Assembly (NCBI GenBank): GCA_907165065.1
Contig: OU015540.1
Location: forward strand, 186,001-250,000
DNA from: Caprimulgus europaeus
Lineage: Eukaryota; Chordata; Aves; Caprimulgiformes; Caprimulgidae
Direction: 5' to 3'
Length of the DNA stretch: 64,000 bases
Of the stretch, positions 49,201 to 59,900 are shown piece after piece. How positions within the stretch are numbered: the stretch's first letter is position 1; each line of letters begins with the position of its first letter. The notes beneath the pieces are model-generated. The model made no database searches. It saw only the letters and a program-made list of their open reading frames with translations, and had not been told where the DNA came from. A program made the position numbers and the translations under genes.

Positions 49201-51734
49201 AGTGATAGGCACAGTTTATTAATTACTTTAACTGAAACAGACTTCTGAAGAGAATGAGAGGCAATTGTAGAATTTGTGTTGGTCATTAAGAAAACTAGCT
49301 AATTTGAAAGTGGTCACAAAGCAGCGTTTATGCTCTTCCGTTCTGCAGGAGCTCTGCTCACATCTGTATCTGATATGTGCTGTACAAAAGCATTGTTGTT
49401 TTATACATAATACACTTAAATTATCTCCCTGGACTGCAAGGTAGGGAAGACAGCAGCACAGTGAGAAGTGTCTACATTGGCAAGTCTTCCGACCGCATCT
49501 GGGGCTGACAAGAGCCACGGCTGCTTGCCTAGGAATAACTGAGTGAGGAAAGGCCTGTAGGAGATGCAGCGTGCTGTGCTGGTGCAAATCATCATACCTA
49601 CTGCAGTGACTGGTCATCTCTTACTTGTGCAGTATCACCCCTTTTTGATGGTAATAAAATTATCATCTAGGGGAAGATCTCAAGATTGTTTCATCCATGT
49701 TTAAATCAAGCACAAGTCCTTCTCTACCACCAGGGCTGACCCCAGCCCGATGGCAACACATTACTTCACAGCCACTAGGCACTCGAACCCTCTGATGCTA
49801 ACCATGTTGCTCATTAACCTCCCTTTGTTATTATACTGCTTCCTTGGTCAGAGAAGCTGCACTCCCTGCTGCCTACCTTCCCTTTGCTGAACATGCTTTG
49901 TTTTCAGAAGAGTTGTTTGCACAAGATGAAAGCAAGCCTGCACAGCTCAACAACCACAATGCCCGATTTTACAGTGAAAGAGAATGCTGTAATGCAGAGA
50001 ACAATCAGCATGGAATGCACATAACTGTGCAGTGATGGACCAGAAACATCTGTTCCACCCTCCAGATCAAATGGCAGTCCTCACAAGTTGTCTCTGCATT
50101 TACAGTCACAATGTACAGCAGACACGTCCAGTGGAGGTTGCAGCCTAATTCTAGGCCAGAGTAAGTTCAAAGGAAAATAAAGTTCAAATTTTCCCCACTG
50201 ACTTCACTTACGACAAGAGTTTTTTCAAAGACCTTTTTTATCAGAGCACATGCTGCTCTCCCTACGTGAGCTCTGGGCAGCACTCAGGTTTGGGTACAAG
50301 ACCTGCCTCTCTCCCAGAGAGGTAGGCTGACGACAGAAGAAATGTGGGGATGCTTGCAACAGCCTGGACCCAAGGGTGTACACATGCTTTGTTAACTGTA
50401 AGTGATTTAAATTATATGGTTGTCACTTTGTTTCATTTTGACTTTTTCATTTCACATTGATTTCAGAATTTTGTTCTAAAATTTTCATTAACTTCATTTC
50501 GAGCCCTCAATGGCTCTTCTGAGGGCCCTGGTACAAGCACTGCTTGTTCCAGAGACCTGAACAACTTACTTTTTCTCCCTTAGCCTAACTTTACTCTCCT
50601 ACAAAAACAGGGTTATAAAACCCTTGCTTTCCTTTAGGAAGGGCAGCAAGTGTTAATAAGCAAAAAAGCATTGCTAACTAGCATTCTTCCATACTATTAT
50701 GTTAATCAGTCAAATGGACTACTATTCCTAGGTAACTGGTATGCTGCAAGCATATCTTTGGGCAAGAAACTGTTAAGAAGAGGACAGCTTTTTACTAGGA
50801 CGGGAATAATTAAGTGTCCTAAGCCAAATGAGTTCTAGGGCGAATTGTTCGTCCTTGGCAGCTTCAGCAACAAAAATCAAATAGATCTAGTTTGGGCCAA
50901 ACTGAAATTGGTACAGAGTATTTCCTGAAATGTGTCACACAAAATTCAGATCAGACATCAAAATGGTCCTGTATGGCAGGAAGATAAAACTCTGAATTCA
51001 TCTTTTCTGCTAATATAGGTTTGGAGCAGGTCCAATGCTCTGCCTAGAAGCAGCATGTAAAACACTAAATTAGCACCTGTTCCCTGCAGACACTGTTGCC
51101 CCTGCCTTTTTCTGTCCAGCTGACCTGTTCAGAAAGTCAGCTCTGAGTCAGCCGAAGCTTGGCATGGTGGGTAGGAACCAGCATAAAGGGGGAGTGACTA
51201 TCTGCACAGTGCAGTCCTGAGCAAAGGGGCTCAGACCAGGAGAGGTTCACTTGATTGTCCCTGGCTGGCCTGCAAACAGCACCTGTAAACCCTGGGGATA
51301 TCCTGGTCTTGGCCACCAGAACCTTTTCTATGGCAAAGGGTTTTTCTGCAGGGGAAATCCTACTCTGAAGTTAACAGGAGACATTTCAATGCAAAGCAGG
51401 CACTACCTCTGCACTGTCCTCCCTGGTGCTGCTCCCTGGAGTGGTTCGCAGCCTGGCTGAGCTCTGTGCAGCTGCGCATCTCCCTGTGTCTGTCCTCCAC
51501 TGCTCATGGAGCCTCTTCTGTAACTCACTATCCCACAGAACCTCTCTCTCCCCTGGTACCCGAACTTGTGCTTGCTGTCCCATGCCTTCTGCCATGTACA
51601 TCTCAGCAGAGACTGCATCAACAGTCACCAAGATAAATCCTGTGGGTGTACAGCCTAGAAGAGATATCTGAGAACTTACTGTGCTGGAATAAAAGGAAGA
51701 AGGAAATAATTTGGAGCCACAGTTTGTTCCTCAT
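39354..51734 (-). CDS. IL21R: IL21R, interleukin-21 receptor (8 coding exons, 584 aa)
   Basis: IL21R is the ligand-binding chain for IL-21 on lymphocytes. In mammals it pairs with the common gamma chain and activates JAK1/JAK3 and STAT1/3/5. Eight exons join into 1755 nt in one frame, phases 1,2,1,0,1,2,0. Layout: signal peptide about 1-18; D1 (TFCENLTCFVDYVQTLSC); D2 from KPQPPFNL; WSEWS at 215-219; membrane helix about 239-258; Box 1 IPDPAPFFKPLY at 270-281; tail 290-584. Human matches include DLVCYTDYLQTVIC, KPAPPFNVTV, YELQVRA, WKKIWAVPSPERFFMPLY, KWVGA, DSGFVGSDCSSPVEC and SYLRQWV; the bird has CFVDYVQTLSC, KPQPPFNLTA, YELQVRA, WKKMACIPDPAPFFKPLY, KWVGA, DSGFVDSDCGSPVDC and SYVKQWV. It is longer than human (538 aa) mainly in the tail. 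A non-coding 5' exon probably lies right of 51754. Confidence 0.96.
43348..43429 (-). CDS. IL21R: IL21R exon 7, Box 1 exon
   Basis: 82 nt, phases 2 to 0. Acceptor ATTCTCTTCCAG, donor AAG/GTACAA. It encodes S-LWKKMACIPDPAPFFKPLY and LLHNGDFK. It is too short for an ORF search and was found by homology to human LWKKIWAVPSPERFFMPLY and GDFK. The PDPAPFF core is Box 1. Tyr281 corresponds in number and context to human Tyr281. Confidence 0.95.
44251..44347 (-). CDS. IL21R: IL21R exon 6, transmembrane exon (tandem acceptor)
   Basis: 97 nt, phases 1 to 2, donor GAG/GTAAGA. It encodes A-V-T-Q-T-A-G-M-G and the helix WLLLFGVVVAITASVATFLA at about 239-258, then K-Q-R-R/S. The acceptor is a CAGCAG tandem (NAGNAG): either AG keeps the frame, and use of the second would start the exon at 44344 and drop one codon in the stalk. 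Confidence 0.92.
45491..45668 (-). CDS. IL21R: IL21R exon 5, D2 second half with WSEWS
   Basis: 178 nt, phases 0 to 1. Acceptor CTGTTCACAG. It encodes TQKTKAIHEDKRTLLIPL, then NTEYELQVRARPREDTGYHG and FWSEWSPLLTLKTRPA. Human has SSYELQVRAGPMPGSSYQG and TWSEWSDPVIFQT. The donor is CTG/GTACAT, weak at +4 to +6 like that of IL9R exon 5. Read-through adds a short tail (GTYYHLSLHFQLV) and a stop. Confidence 0.96.
46065..46216 (-). CDS. IL21R: IL21R exon 4, D2 first half
   Basis: 152 nt, phases 1 to 0. Acceptor CTGTCTTCCAG, donor GAG/GTAAGC. It encodes KPQPPFNLTAVFSEGYNISW, then YFLNEELEYQLRYKKRTDTW and E. Human has KPAPPFNVTVTFSGQYNISW and LQYELQYRNRGDPW. Sequons NLT and NIS are conserved in position with human NVT and NIS. 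Confidence 0.97.
47581..47777 (-). CDS. IL21R: IL21R exon 3, D1 second half
   Basis: 197 nt, phases 2 to 1. Acceptor GGTGGTTTTAG, donor ACA/GTAAGT. It encodes VPEEDPENTVAACSLLQLSR, NTTHTQYMCTVDMTELLADS and SKGFYMAEN. Human has ATSCSLHRSAHNATHATYTC, HMDVFHFMADD and GSFLLAESI. Two D1 cysteines and an NTT sequon are retained. Confidence 0.95.
47941..47963. repeat. Short (TTC)n tract
   Basis: A T-run followed by five TTC units in IL21R intron 2. Simple repeat only. Confidence 0.6.
48443..48548 (-). CDS. IL21R: IL21R exon 2, D1 first half
   Basis: 106 nt, phases 1 to 2. Acceptor AAACCTACAG, donor ATG/GTAAGT. It encodes T-TFCENLTCFVDYVQTLSCIL and SSYNLTATW. Human has CPDLVCYTDYLQTVICILE and STLTLTW. 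The Cys-x4-Cys plus Cys pattern and the IL21R-specific DYVQT motif are clear. It is too short to stand out as an open frame. Confidence 0.95.
51680..51734 (-). CDS. IL21R: IL21R exon 1 (first coding), signal peptide
   Basis: 55 nt from ATG (51734-51732) to donor CACA/GTAAGT, ending in phase 1. It encodes M-R-N-K-L-W-L-Q then IISFFLLFQH, a short signal peptide with basic n-region and hydrophobic core. The residue across the junction is Thr, followed by TFCENL. Assigned from position, phase and form. Confidence 0.88.
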
Positions 51735-51754
51735 ACTGGTTCTGACCGGATGTC
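51735..51754 (-). other. IL21R: IL21R 5' UTR part of first coding exon
   Basis: The minus strand reads GTTTCTTCCAG just before 51754, a good 3' splice site 20 bases upstream of the ATG. The 5' UTR is therefore probably spliced from a non-coding exon further right, as known for mammalian IL21R. I could not locate that exon. Confidence 0.6.
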
Positions 51755-51828
51755 CTGGAAGAAACAAAACAAAAAACCCCCAAACTTAAAAACCAAACAA
51801 CAAAAAACCACAACAACCAACCAATTAA
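51755..51828. repeat. A/C-rich simple tract
   Basis: Low-complexity AAAC/ACC sequence that provides the T/G-rich polypyrimidine side of the IL21R 5' UTR acceptor on the minus strand. A second tract of the same kind is at 52308-52366. Confidence 0.6.
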
Positions 51829-52988
51829 GAGTTCAGCTTACTGTAGAACCTTGAGGAGGAATTAATCTTGCTTGCATTTAAACGTCTTAAAGTAAACTGC
51901 CTAATTTAGGCATGTCATCTCAGCTATCCTGCATGCATCTACTCCATGGGCTAAGGGGGGATGACCAACAGCCCTGCCAACTGGCCATAAACCAGATCAG
52001 TGAAATCTCTGCTCCTTGCCAGCAGGATGTGCACAGAGAAAGCAACCAAGCGACTGCAGCCTCAGTCTATCCATGCAACAGGAAGGCACCTGGGTTAAGT
52101 GATAACCCATTTTTTCTTCATTGTTTTCCTGTAACTAGAAATGACATTGCTATGGTTTAAACATCTGTACAGTGAATTCGTGAAATAAAGTCTGATTGTC
52201 ACTGTGGGTCTGCATGAGCAAAGCTTGTGAGAACTCGTTGATTTGGTATACCCATGGTTAAATAAGCATGTAATAGCTAGTTAAGGGCCTCCAGGAAGGC
52301 AGACCAGACAAAAAACCCAAACAAACAAAAAAAACCCCCACACACCAAAACTCTCCCCCAAAAAACAGGTTCCCAGAGGTACAGAAGAGAATGACGTACA
52401 ACACTCACTTCAGGAGAAAGGCTGTCCTGATGCAATTTGGTGAAGAGCACTTACCAGAAAATCTTCAGAGAAGAGGACAGCAGGATGTTTACAATAATAT
52501 GAGGAAAGATGACTACTTAGCCACAGCCCCTGCTCCAAGACCAGGCCCTCAAGCCACATAACTAATCAAGGCTGTGTTTTCACAGTATTTAACAATTACA
52601 GAAACACACAGAAGTGCACAGAAAGACTTAAAATGAGTTCCCTGCAGAGTATTGGTTGTTGATACCCAGCACAGATTTCAGCACTGTTTGCACAAGCTAT
52701 TCTGAAATGGGCTAGGCTGCCTCGGGACAAAGCTTTGGAGAAGCAACCTGTATTAATTTTGGGACATACTTCTGTTGCAAGGATGCACAGACAGGAGGGC
52801 CCACATGTCATGCCACAGAGCAGCAACATTGTCAGTCACTAGACACACCGGAGTGTCCCTGCAGAGCTCTGCAAAACCCCCTGCACTAGACTGCACAGAG
52901 GCATCCATTCAAGTGATACAGGTGAAGACTGGGCAGCAAGGTGCAGCCACCAAAAGACACCCAGAGGTCCTGGCAGGGCCCGGTGCAG
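51829..52988. other. Upstream region or 5' intron of IL21R
   Basis: About 1.2 kb with no recognised exon. It contains an A/C-rich simple tract (52308-52366), and most likely belongs to the intron between the missing 5' non-coding exon and the first coding exon of IL21R. Confidence 0.45.
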
Positions 52989-53289
52989 GTCATAGAATAG
53001 TTTGGTTTGGAAGGGACCTTTCAAGGCCATCTAGTCACCCCCCTGCAGTGAGCAGGGACATCTTCAACTAGATCAGGCTGCTCAGAGCCCTGTCCAGGCT
53101 GACCTTGAATATTTCCAAGGACAGGACTTCTACCACCTCTCTGGGCAACCTGACCAGGGTTTCACCACGCTCACTGTAAAAAATTTATCTTACATCTAGT
53201 CTGAATCTCCCCTCTTTTAGTTTAAAACCATCACCCCTTATTCTATCGCTTACAGGTCCTGCTAAAAAGCCTGTCCTCATCTTTCTTAT
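52989..53289 (-). mobile_element. CR1 LINE, 0.3-kb 3' fragment
   Basis: The plus strand starts TCATAGAATAGTTTGGTTTG, the reverse complement of a CR1 3' end, and runs to ATCTCCCCTCTTTTAGTTTA and TCGCTTACAGGTCCTGCTAA. The element points along the minus strand. Its 5' end directly abuts the 3' end of a second CR1 at 53290. Confidence 0.92.
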
Positions 53290-53927
53290 CATAGAATGGT
53301 TTGGGATGGAAGGGACCTTAAAGCTCATCCAGTTCCAACCCCCCTGCCAGCAGCAGGGACACCTTCCACTAGACCAGGTTGCTCAAAGCCTCATCCAACC
53401 TGGCCGAGAACACTTCCAGGGAGGAACAGCCACAGCTTCTCTAGGCAACCTGTTCCAGTGTCTCACCACCCTCAAGCCCCCTTCAAGAACTGAAAGGTGC
53501 AACAAGGTCTCCCCAGAGCCTTCTCTTCTCCAGACTGAACAGCCCCAACTCTCTCAGCCTTTCCTCATAGGAAAGCCATTCCATCCCTCTGATCATTTCT
53601 GTGGTCTCCTCTGCACCTGCTCCAACAGATCCATGTCTCTCCTGTGCTGAGGGCCCCAGAACTGGACACAGCACTGCAGGTGGGGTCTCACCAGAGCAGA
53701 GTAGAAGGGTAGAATTCCCTCCCTCAACCTGCTGGCCATGCTTCTTGTGTTGCAGCCCAGGGTATGGTTGGCTTTCTGGGCTGCCAGTACACATTGCCAG
53801 CTCATGTCCAGCTTTTCATCCCCCAGTACCCCCAAGTCCTTCTCTGCAGAGCTGTTCTCTATCCCTTCATCCTCCAACCTGTATTGACATTGGAGGTTGC
53901 CCTGACTTGGGTGCAGGACCCAGGTCC
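53290..53927 (-). mobile_element. CR1 LINE, 0.64-kb 3' fragment abutting another CR1
   Basis: The plus strand starts TCATAGAATGGTTTGGGATG. Minus-strand translation shows end-of-ORF2 pieces: [71 protein letters not shown]. The left limit is sharp; the right limit (CCCTGACTTGGGTGCAGGAC) is approximate. It is 5'-truncated and broken by frameshifts. Confidence 0.93.
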
Positions 53928-56900
53928 CGAGGTGCTGGTGCCTCCCCCGCTACCAGCGGTAGCAAACACCCAGTCACTCAGCAGAAAGAATGCCAGTGGG
54001 GCCTCTCCCACTTGGGGAACATTTGTGGTGTTTAAAAATTTCCGAGGTTTACTCAAATAATGAAAGCAAAATAAATTTAGCAGCCACCAAAAAACCCCTG
54101 AAGCCCCACGTGATCTCAGAGGCTTGCTCTCAAGGCACCGCAGTGTCCAGATGAGATCAGCAATGCTCACTCAGAAGGTGCCACAAACACCTCAGCACTG
54201 CAGCACCTCGGCCCTGTGGTGGGAGCAGCCATGCTGCTGCTGCCCCTCCTTTCCTGACAAACATATCCTGCAGATGAAACACATGCTCCAGCTCAGCAAG
54301 GAGCCCCAGGCACCCTGCTAGTCTCCCTTGTCTGCTGAGAATGGCAAGACAGAAACTCACTTTCCCCACACTCCAGCCCTTCTTTCTGCACCATACATTT
54401 CCTTGAAGAAACACCTTTTCTTGACACCTCTGGTCCCAGTTTTCTTGGTATAATAATTATTGTCATTACCTCTACTTCAAAGGGTGCAAACCCTGGTTAC
54501 CAAGACACAGCCCACTGTCTAACCCCATTTTGTGCTCCCACTCATCCTTCCACATCCATCCAACACTTCCAAGTTCTCATTCCTTTGCGGAAGGCACCCT
54601 TCCAGGCAACTGGCTGCACCATGAAAACAGACAACCTCAAGATGGGCAGTGTCCTGATGCTGATGCAGCATCTGCTCATGACTTCCTATCATTGAGTGCC
54701 CTGTTCCTTGCAGCACATTTAATAGAAGAGCTGTGTTGAATGAACTGGCCACCTGGGCCTAGAGGTCACTAGCCCTGGAGATACGATACACGCAGTTGTC
54801 CACTGCCTTTTTAAGTCATCCTTCTCCCTAGAACCCATTGTTGCTGAACTCTGAATATTCAGGGGTCCCCCCCACGTTAGGATGCCAACAGCCTGCCCAG
54901 ACAGGCCTGTTCCCACTGCAGGAGAGCACACAGTGCCCAGAGCTGCTGCTGTTCGTCCTCAGGCCTTCACATCCCCTCACTGACTGTGACCCAGCTCACG
55001 CTCTGGGCTGTGGGACGGGCTGGTGCCACTCAGGACCGTGCCCTGCTGCAGAAGCCCATCCCAGCGCCACTTTGCTTTGCAACTGTCACCTTTCATACTC
55101 GGCCGTACTGTAAGGCCAAGAAAGGCAACTTGCTGCCTCTTCTTCAGCAGAGGAAGGAAAGGCTGGGCCCTCAGAGACCTCTGCAGACCCACTGCTTGTT
55201 TCAGAATGCAAATGACAGTGCCCCAATGTTCCATGTTCATGCTATTTCTGTAGCTCCCTCATTTTACCCCCATTCTTGCCTAAATGAGCAGAGCAATGCA
55301 GGGGAAGTCTTTGCTGCTTTTAACTACTGGACTGCGTTTTTTTTTTAAAGCACCTTCCCTATTTTCCTTCCTCTGCTCAGAGTATAGTACCATCAATCCA
55401 AAGGGACAGGAAGGACTGAAAAAAATCAAAGCAACAAGCCAAAGTAGCTCATCAGGAAGATGTCTTGCAGAGATACCAGAGGCTGCCGTTACACACTGAG
55501 GAGAGGTTAACATACAAGGTTGTAATCTAGAAGAAAGCTTCCTGAATAAGAGCACAGTAGCAAAAATAAGACAGAAAAGCAGTAGGATCTGCTAAAACAG
55601 GTGAAGCAAGGAGACAACATTTCCTCACTTGGGACTTCACTGTCCCATCCTGTACCCTTGCCAGTGCCCACAGATTAGTCCAACATTTACCTTCTTCACT
55701 TCTTACACAGTTCTCCTACCTCAGCGTGGTGGGGAAGGACTGCTACCTCCGAGAGCACCATAGAAATGTCAGTGCTATGTGCGTCTGACCTCCTGGCTGT
55801 GCTCCAAGTGAGGATGACAAGACATGGGCGTGTGTGCTGAAGAGCTGGGAAAGATGCAGCACTGTTGCTGTGGTCTTTGATGGCTGGAAGACCTCATGGC
55901 TTCACAGAGATGGATAGCAACCCCTGCTCTGAAGCTTCCCTTGGTCAGGCCCTCCACAAGCCTCAGTCCCAATCTATGATTAAGACCTCCACCTTTCCTA
56001 TATCCCTCTATCTGTTACACCCTTCCCATCTGCTTCTACCTGTCAGCACTCTGCTCATGCGATTGTTCGCTTGGAGGGAAGACTGGCAGCAGGCAACGAG
56101 CAGAGGCAGGAATTTATTCCCTGTCTGGCATTGAAAAAGTCCTTTCTACCACCTTGTTACAATTTCTATCTGTGAGATGGGGACTCTGAGATAGCTTCAT
56201 GCATCCTTGGAACTCAGGTACTTAATTCTTATAAAGTGTCAAGTACTATACAGCTGCTAAGCACCATTACTGCAAACTCTGTAGTAGCTTAGGGAACAGT
56301 GACAGCACAGTAATAAAGCTGATCAGCCATTCCTATAGATGCACATATGTAAATGATGCTGCAAGGTTCTAATATACCAGAGAATAGGAAATAGGGCCAA
56401 TACAGACACAGGCATTGACAAAGATTATTTTTGTTAAGGATCTGGAAATATGGTGCTATAAGCTGCCAAAGATGGATGCGGTGTAAGCTCACAATTTGAA
56501 CTGTCTCCAGGAAATGTATGCATTTACAGAACTTTCACAAAAAAAAAAAAAGCCTAATTAAGAACTCAATTTAAGTAAATTAAAAAATAAATTAAAATCT
56601 TGTATTTCCAAGCATGAGAAAAATACATGTCATAGCTACACCCAAGTGAAAAAGAGTGGAAGTCTCTCAGTCCATCAGTTATATGCAAAACCAAGTTTTC
56701 TTCTTGGAAAAAAATCATTATAAATGTACACTGCCATCTAATTACAAAGCTAAAGCAACAGGGAGAAGGATTTTCCAGCTATCCAGCAGAAGCCAGCAGC
56801 AGTGGCAGCAGGGGCACAAGTGCTACGTCAGCTATAGGGAAGACTTCCAGTGAAATCACACATATCAAGCAGTAACAAACTGGCAGCAGCTAGAAGTGGT

Positions 56901-59900
56901 GGAAACACAGACATTACCTTGCCCCGTCCTTTCAGCTGTCCATTTCAGCCCTGAACACTTCCACAGCTGGCCTGGCTAATTCATTACTGCAGCTGCAGAG
57001 AGTGCATGCATGAGAGCTGGAAAGCAGGTAGATCTCATCAGCACTGAGCAAGAGTAAAGTCTACTTGTGCACAACCAAGAGCTGTAGGGTATTGGAATAC
57101 ACAGTGATAAATGGTGGTTGACGTCACCACTGTATCAGTATTACTGTGCCAATAGAAGGATGTGGTGAGCAGAGGAGGCAATGAATTCGGGTTCAAACAC
57201 CCACACACTTATTACTGTACTGCTCTGCTCTCTTACTCTTATGTGAGAAAAAGGTGGGAGAGCAGATAAAAACTCACAAGCCTCAGATACAAAAAGGTCA
57301 TAGTGGGACTGTTGGAGTTAGAGCCTTGCAGTGGGGAGGCATCACTGTCAAGGCATTAAATGGTTAAGCCTAACTATAGAGTACAGTAGGTCAACTCACC
57401 TCCATGTACCTTACAAGGGGCTGCAAGGAGCCCAGTGCATGCTCCCTGTGTCCTTGGGCAGAGGGAAAGGAGCAGCGCTATCCAGGGGACTCGGCACACA
57501 CAGCACAGTGTGGTGGTGGGAAGGTAAAGAACAAGGAGCTGGAATAACCCAAGGAGATGGCTGCAGCAGTGAAGTGGGCACAAAGCAGCTGGGCGCAGGG
57601 TGAGCAGGCTCTGTGTTCAGCTCCAAGACCTGCTGAGCTGAAGAGCCCACGACCCCTCCTGCAGCCACCACACAGCGAGAGGAGATGGATAGACGTGGCA
57701 TAGCCCAGCCCAGGCAGGCAGCCTGGGGCAGCAGGTGCACAGGCAGTAGGGGACAGCTCTTACCCAGACCGTGGGGCTCCTCAGATAGCTAGAAGGGCAA
57801 TTACAGATATGGGAGAGTCATGGCCCAATATGTTTTTATATTAATCAAAGAACAAAATAAATCCCATCCCTCATGGAGGCAAGTATGCAGCAATTGCAGG
57901 CCATAGAGGACATGAGATTGTCAGAAGATGCTCAAGACAGGAGGTCCCAGCTCTGTAATCATCAGTAGCAGCTGTCTCACTCATGTACTGATATTTTAAA
58001 AATAATCAGGAGCTTACTGCTTCCAGCATACAAAATATCTGTTTGAAAAGGAGAAACCCAAACTTAAAAGGCTGCTGATCCCAGTCTGAAGCAATGAATA
58101 CACAGCCATGGGGAAACTCTTAATAACAGTGCAAAGGAGAGCAGCTCTGATTTCTACGCAGATATATAGGCAGGAACAAGGTGAGGTGTCACTATGTCAG
58201 GGGATGATCCCAGGAGAAAGTGACAACCTCCACAACCCATAGGCAGTATCAGCAGAGACAAGTCTTTTCTAGAAGCTTGGGCCTGACACCATGCCTGTAA
58301 GTGATCCACAATGCATGCAGGAGGAAGAGCTAGTCTCTCTTAGAGAGATTCTGCTCCAAACACGATGACGAATAGCTGTTGGGCTAAGTAATGGGATCTT
58401 CTCCATGCATGTTATAAGAGTGCACAACCAGCACACGGTCCAGCACACTTACCAGCAACTATCTGGCAAGCCTGGTCAAGAGCCACCTACCCTGGCCTGA
58501 ATGGTCCAAAACATCTGTTTTTTTTTCCCAGGGCGAGTCAGGGGCATGGCAGCATTTACTGTACAGAGATAAGGAAAGAGAGGTAGGACTGAAGGTAGGT
58601 AGTGAGCCCTAGGAGAAGGCAGCAGTGGCAGCTGAACTTCTTTTTCTAAGACAGTTAATTTTAATTTAAGAAAGTTTATCCTTCACTAGCTGACAGGATT
58701 CAGATGTGTACAGTTTCCCTTCTTTCCTGCTCACTGCTGCTGAAGCATAAAGCCAAGAGAAGCATTAAGGGCCTACCAGAAGGCTGGAATAGCTCATCAT
58801 GCATGGACGTGTTGAAACTTAATGATTGATTCTCTCCTGCCATCTCAAACTGTGCCTGCGCATGTGCAAGTACAGGCATGTGCACATGTGAAACTGTGCA
58901 GGTGCTGCAATGTGAAGAACAGTAAGTGGAATTGCCCCTGCAGAGCAAATGCCTAACATACACTCAGCTCTTCAGTCCAGGGAAGTCCAGCACAGTGTGA
59001 CCTACTGGATCTCTCTCAGTGACCAAGAGGGACTGTACCCACCATATCCAGCCTGGAAGAACCATGATGTAGGACACACATGCAGGATCTAGAGGAGCCC
59101 TGATACCTGCTGCTACCTGGAGCACAGTACATAGACAACTCCTGCATGGAGCAGAGCAAGTCACTGGGCTTAGTATGCAGCAACCATCTCCAAGAGCACA
59201 CAGCTCTAGAGCTACTCAGTGCTGTGTGGACACCAACTCTACTCCCAGGGTTCCATGGCACTTCAGGGCAGCTGAATCCAGCCCACAAGGTAAAGCACCT
59301 GGAGACCTGAAGCAGTTCAATTTTCATGGATTTATGTTCATTCAAGATAAGAGGCAACCACTTTCATCTAGCTGTAATCTCAGCCCAGCCTGCGGTGGCA
59401 ACATTCACCAAGAAGCAAGTGTGAAGGGCACACCAGGAAAGGCTTGGTAGATTCTGCTAAAGTAATTGACAACTCAAAAGCATTCTGCCATGACTTTAAG
59501 GAGGGCAACATCTGTATATATTTATCAGGCAGAATAAACACACACAGAGGAAATAACAATCAGAGCTTCTCTAAAAAGAAAGAATTAGTGACACTTGCAG
59601 TTATCAAGTTCACTATGTGGGGGGAAAAAAAAGAACCCAAATAGTACTACCTCTTCATTTTCTTCCCATCATAATAGAATTAAAACAATATCCTTAGCAT
59701 TGTCAAGGATACAGACCTGGTATAACTCTAGGGTCTTTACTAGCTTGTGACATTTAGGAGGAAGATTACGATAAGTAATGAGTAAAATATGTCAGAAGAA
59801 CAGCTGAAACATGAGTAACTCTTCTACTGGAAGGGAAAACAATAGAATAAACCACCTCAAAGCTCAGGAAATGGGGTAAAATATGAATGAGCCAGAGGTG

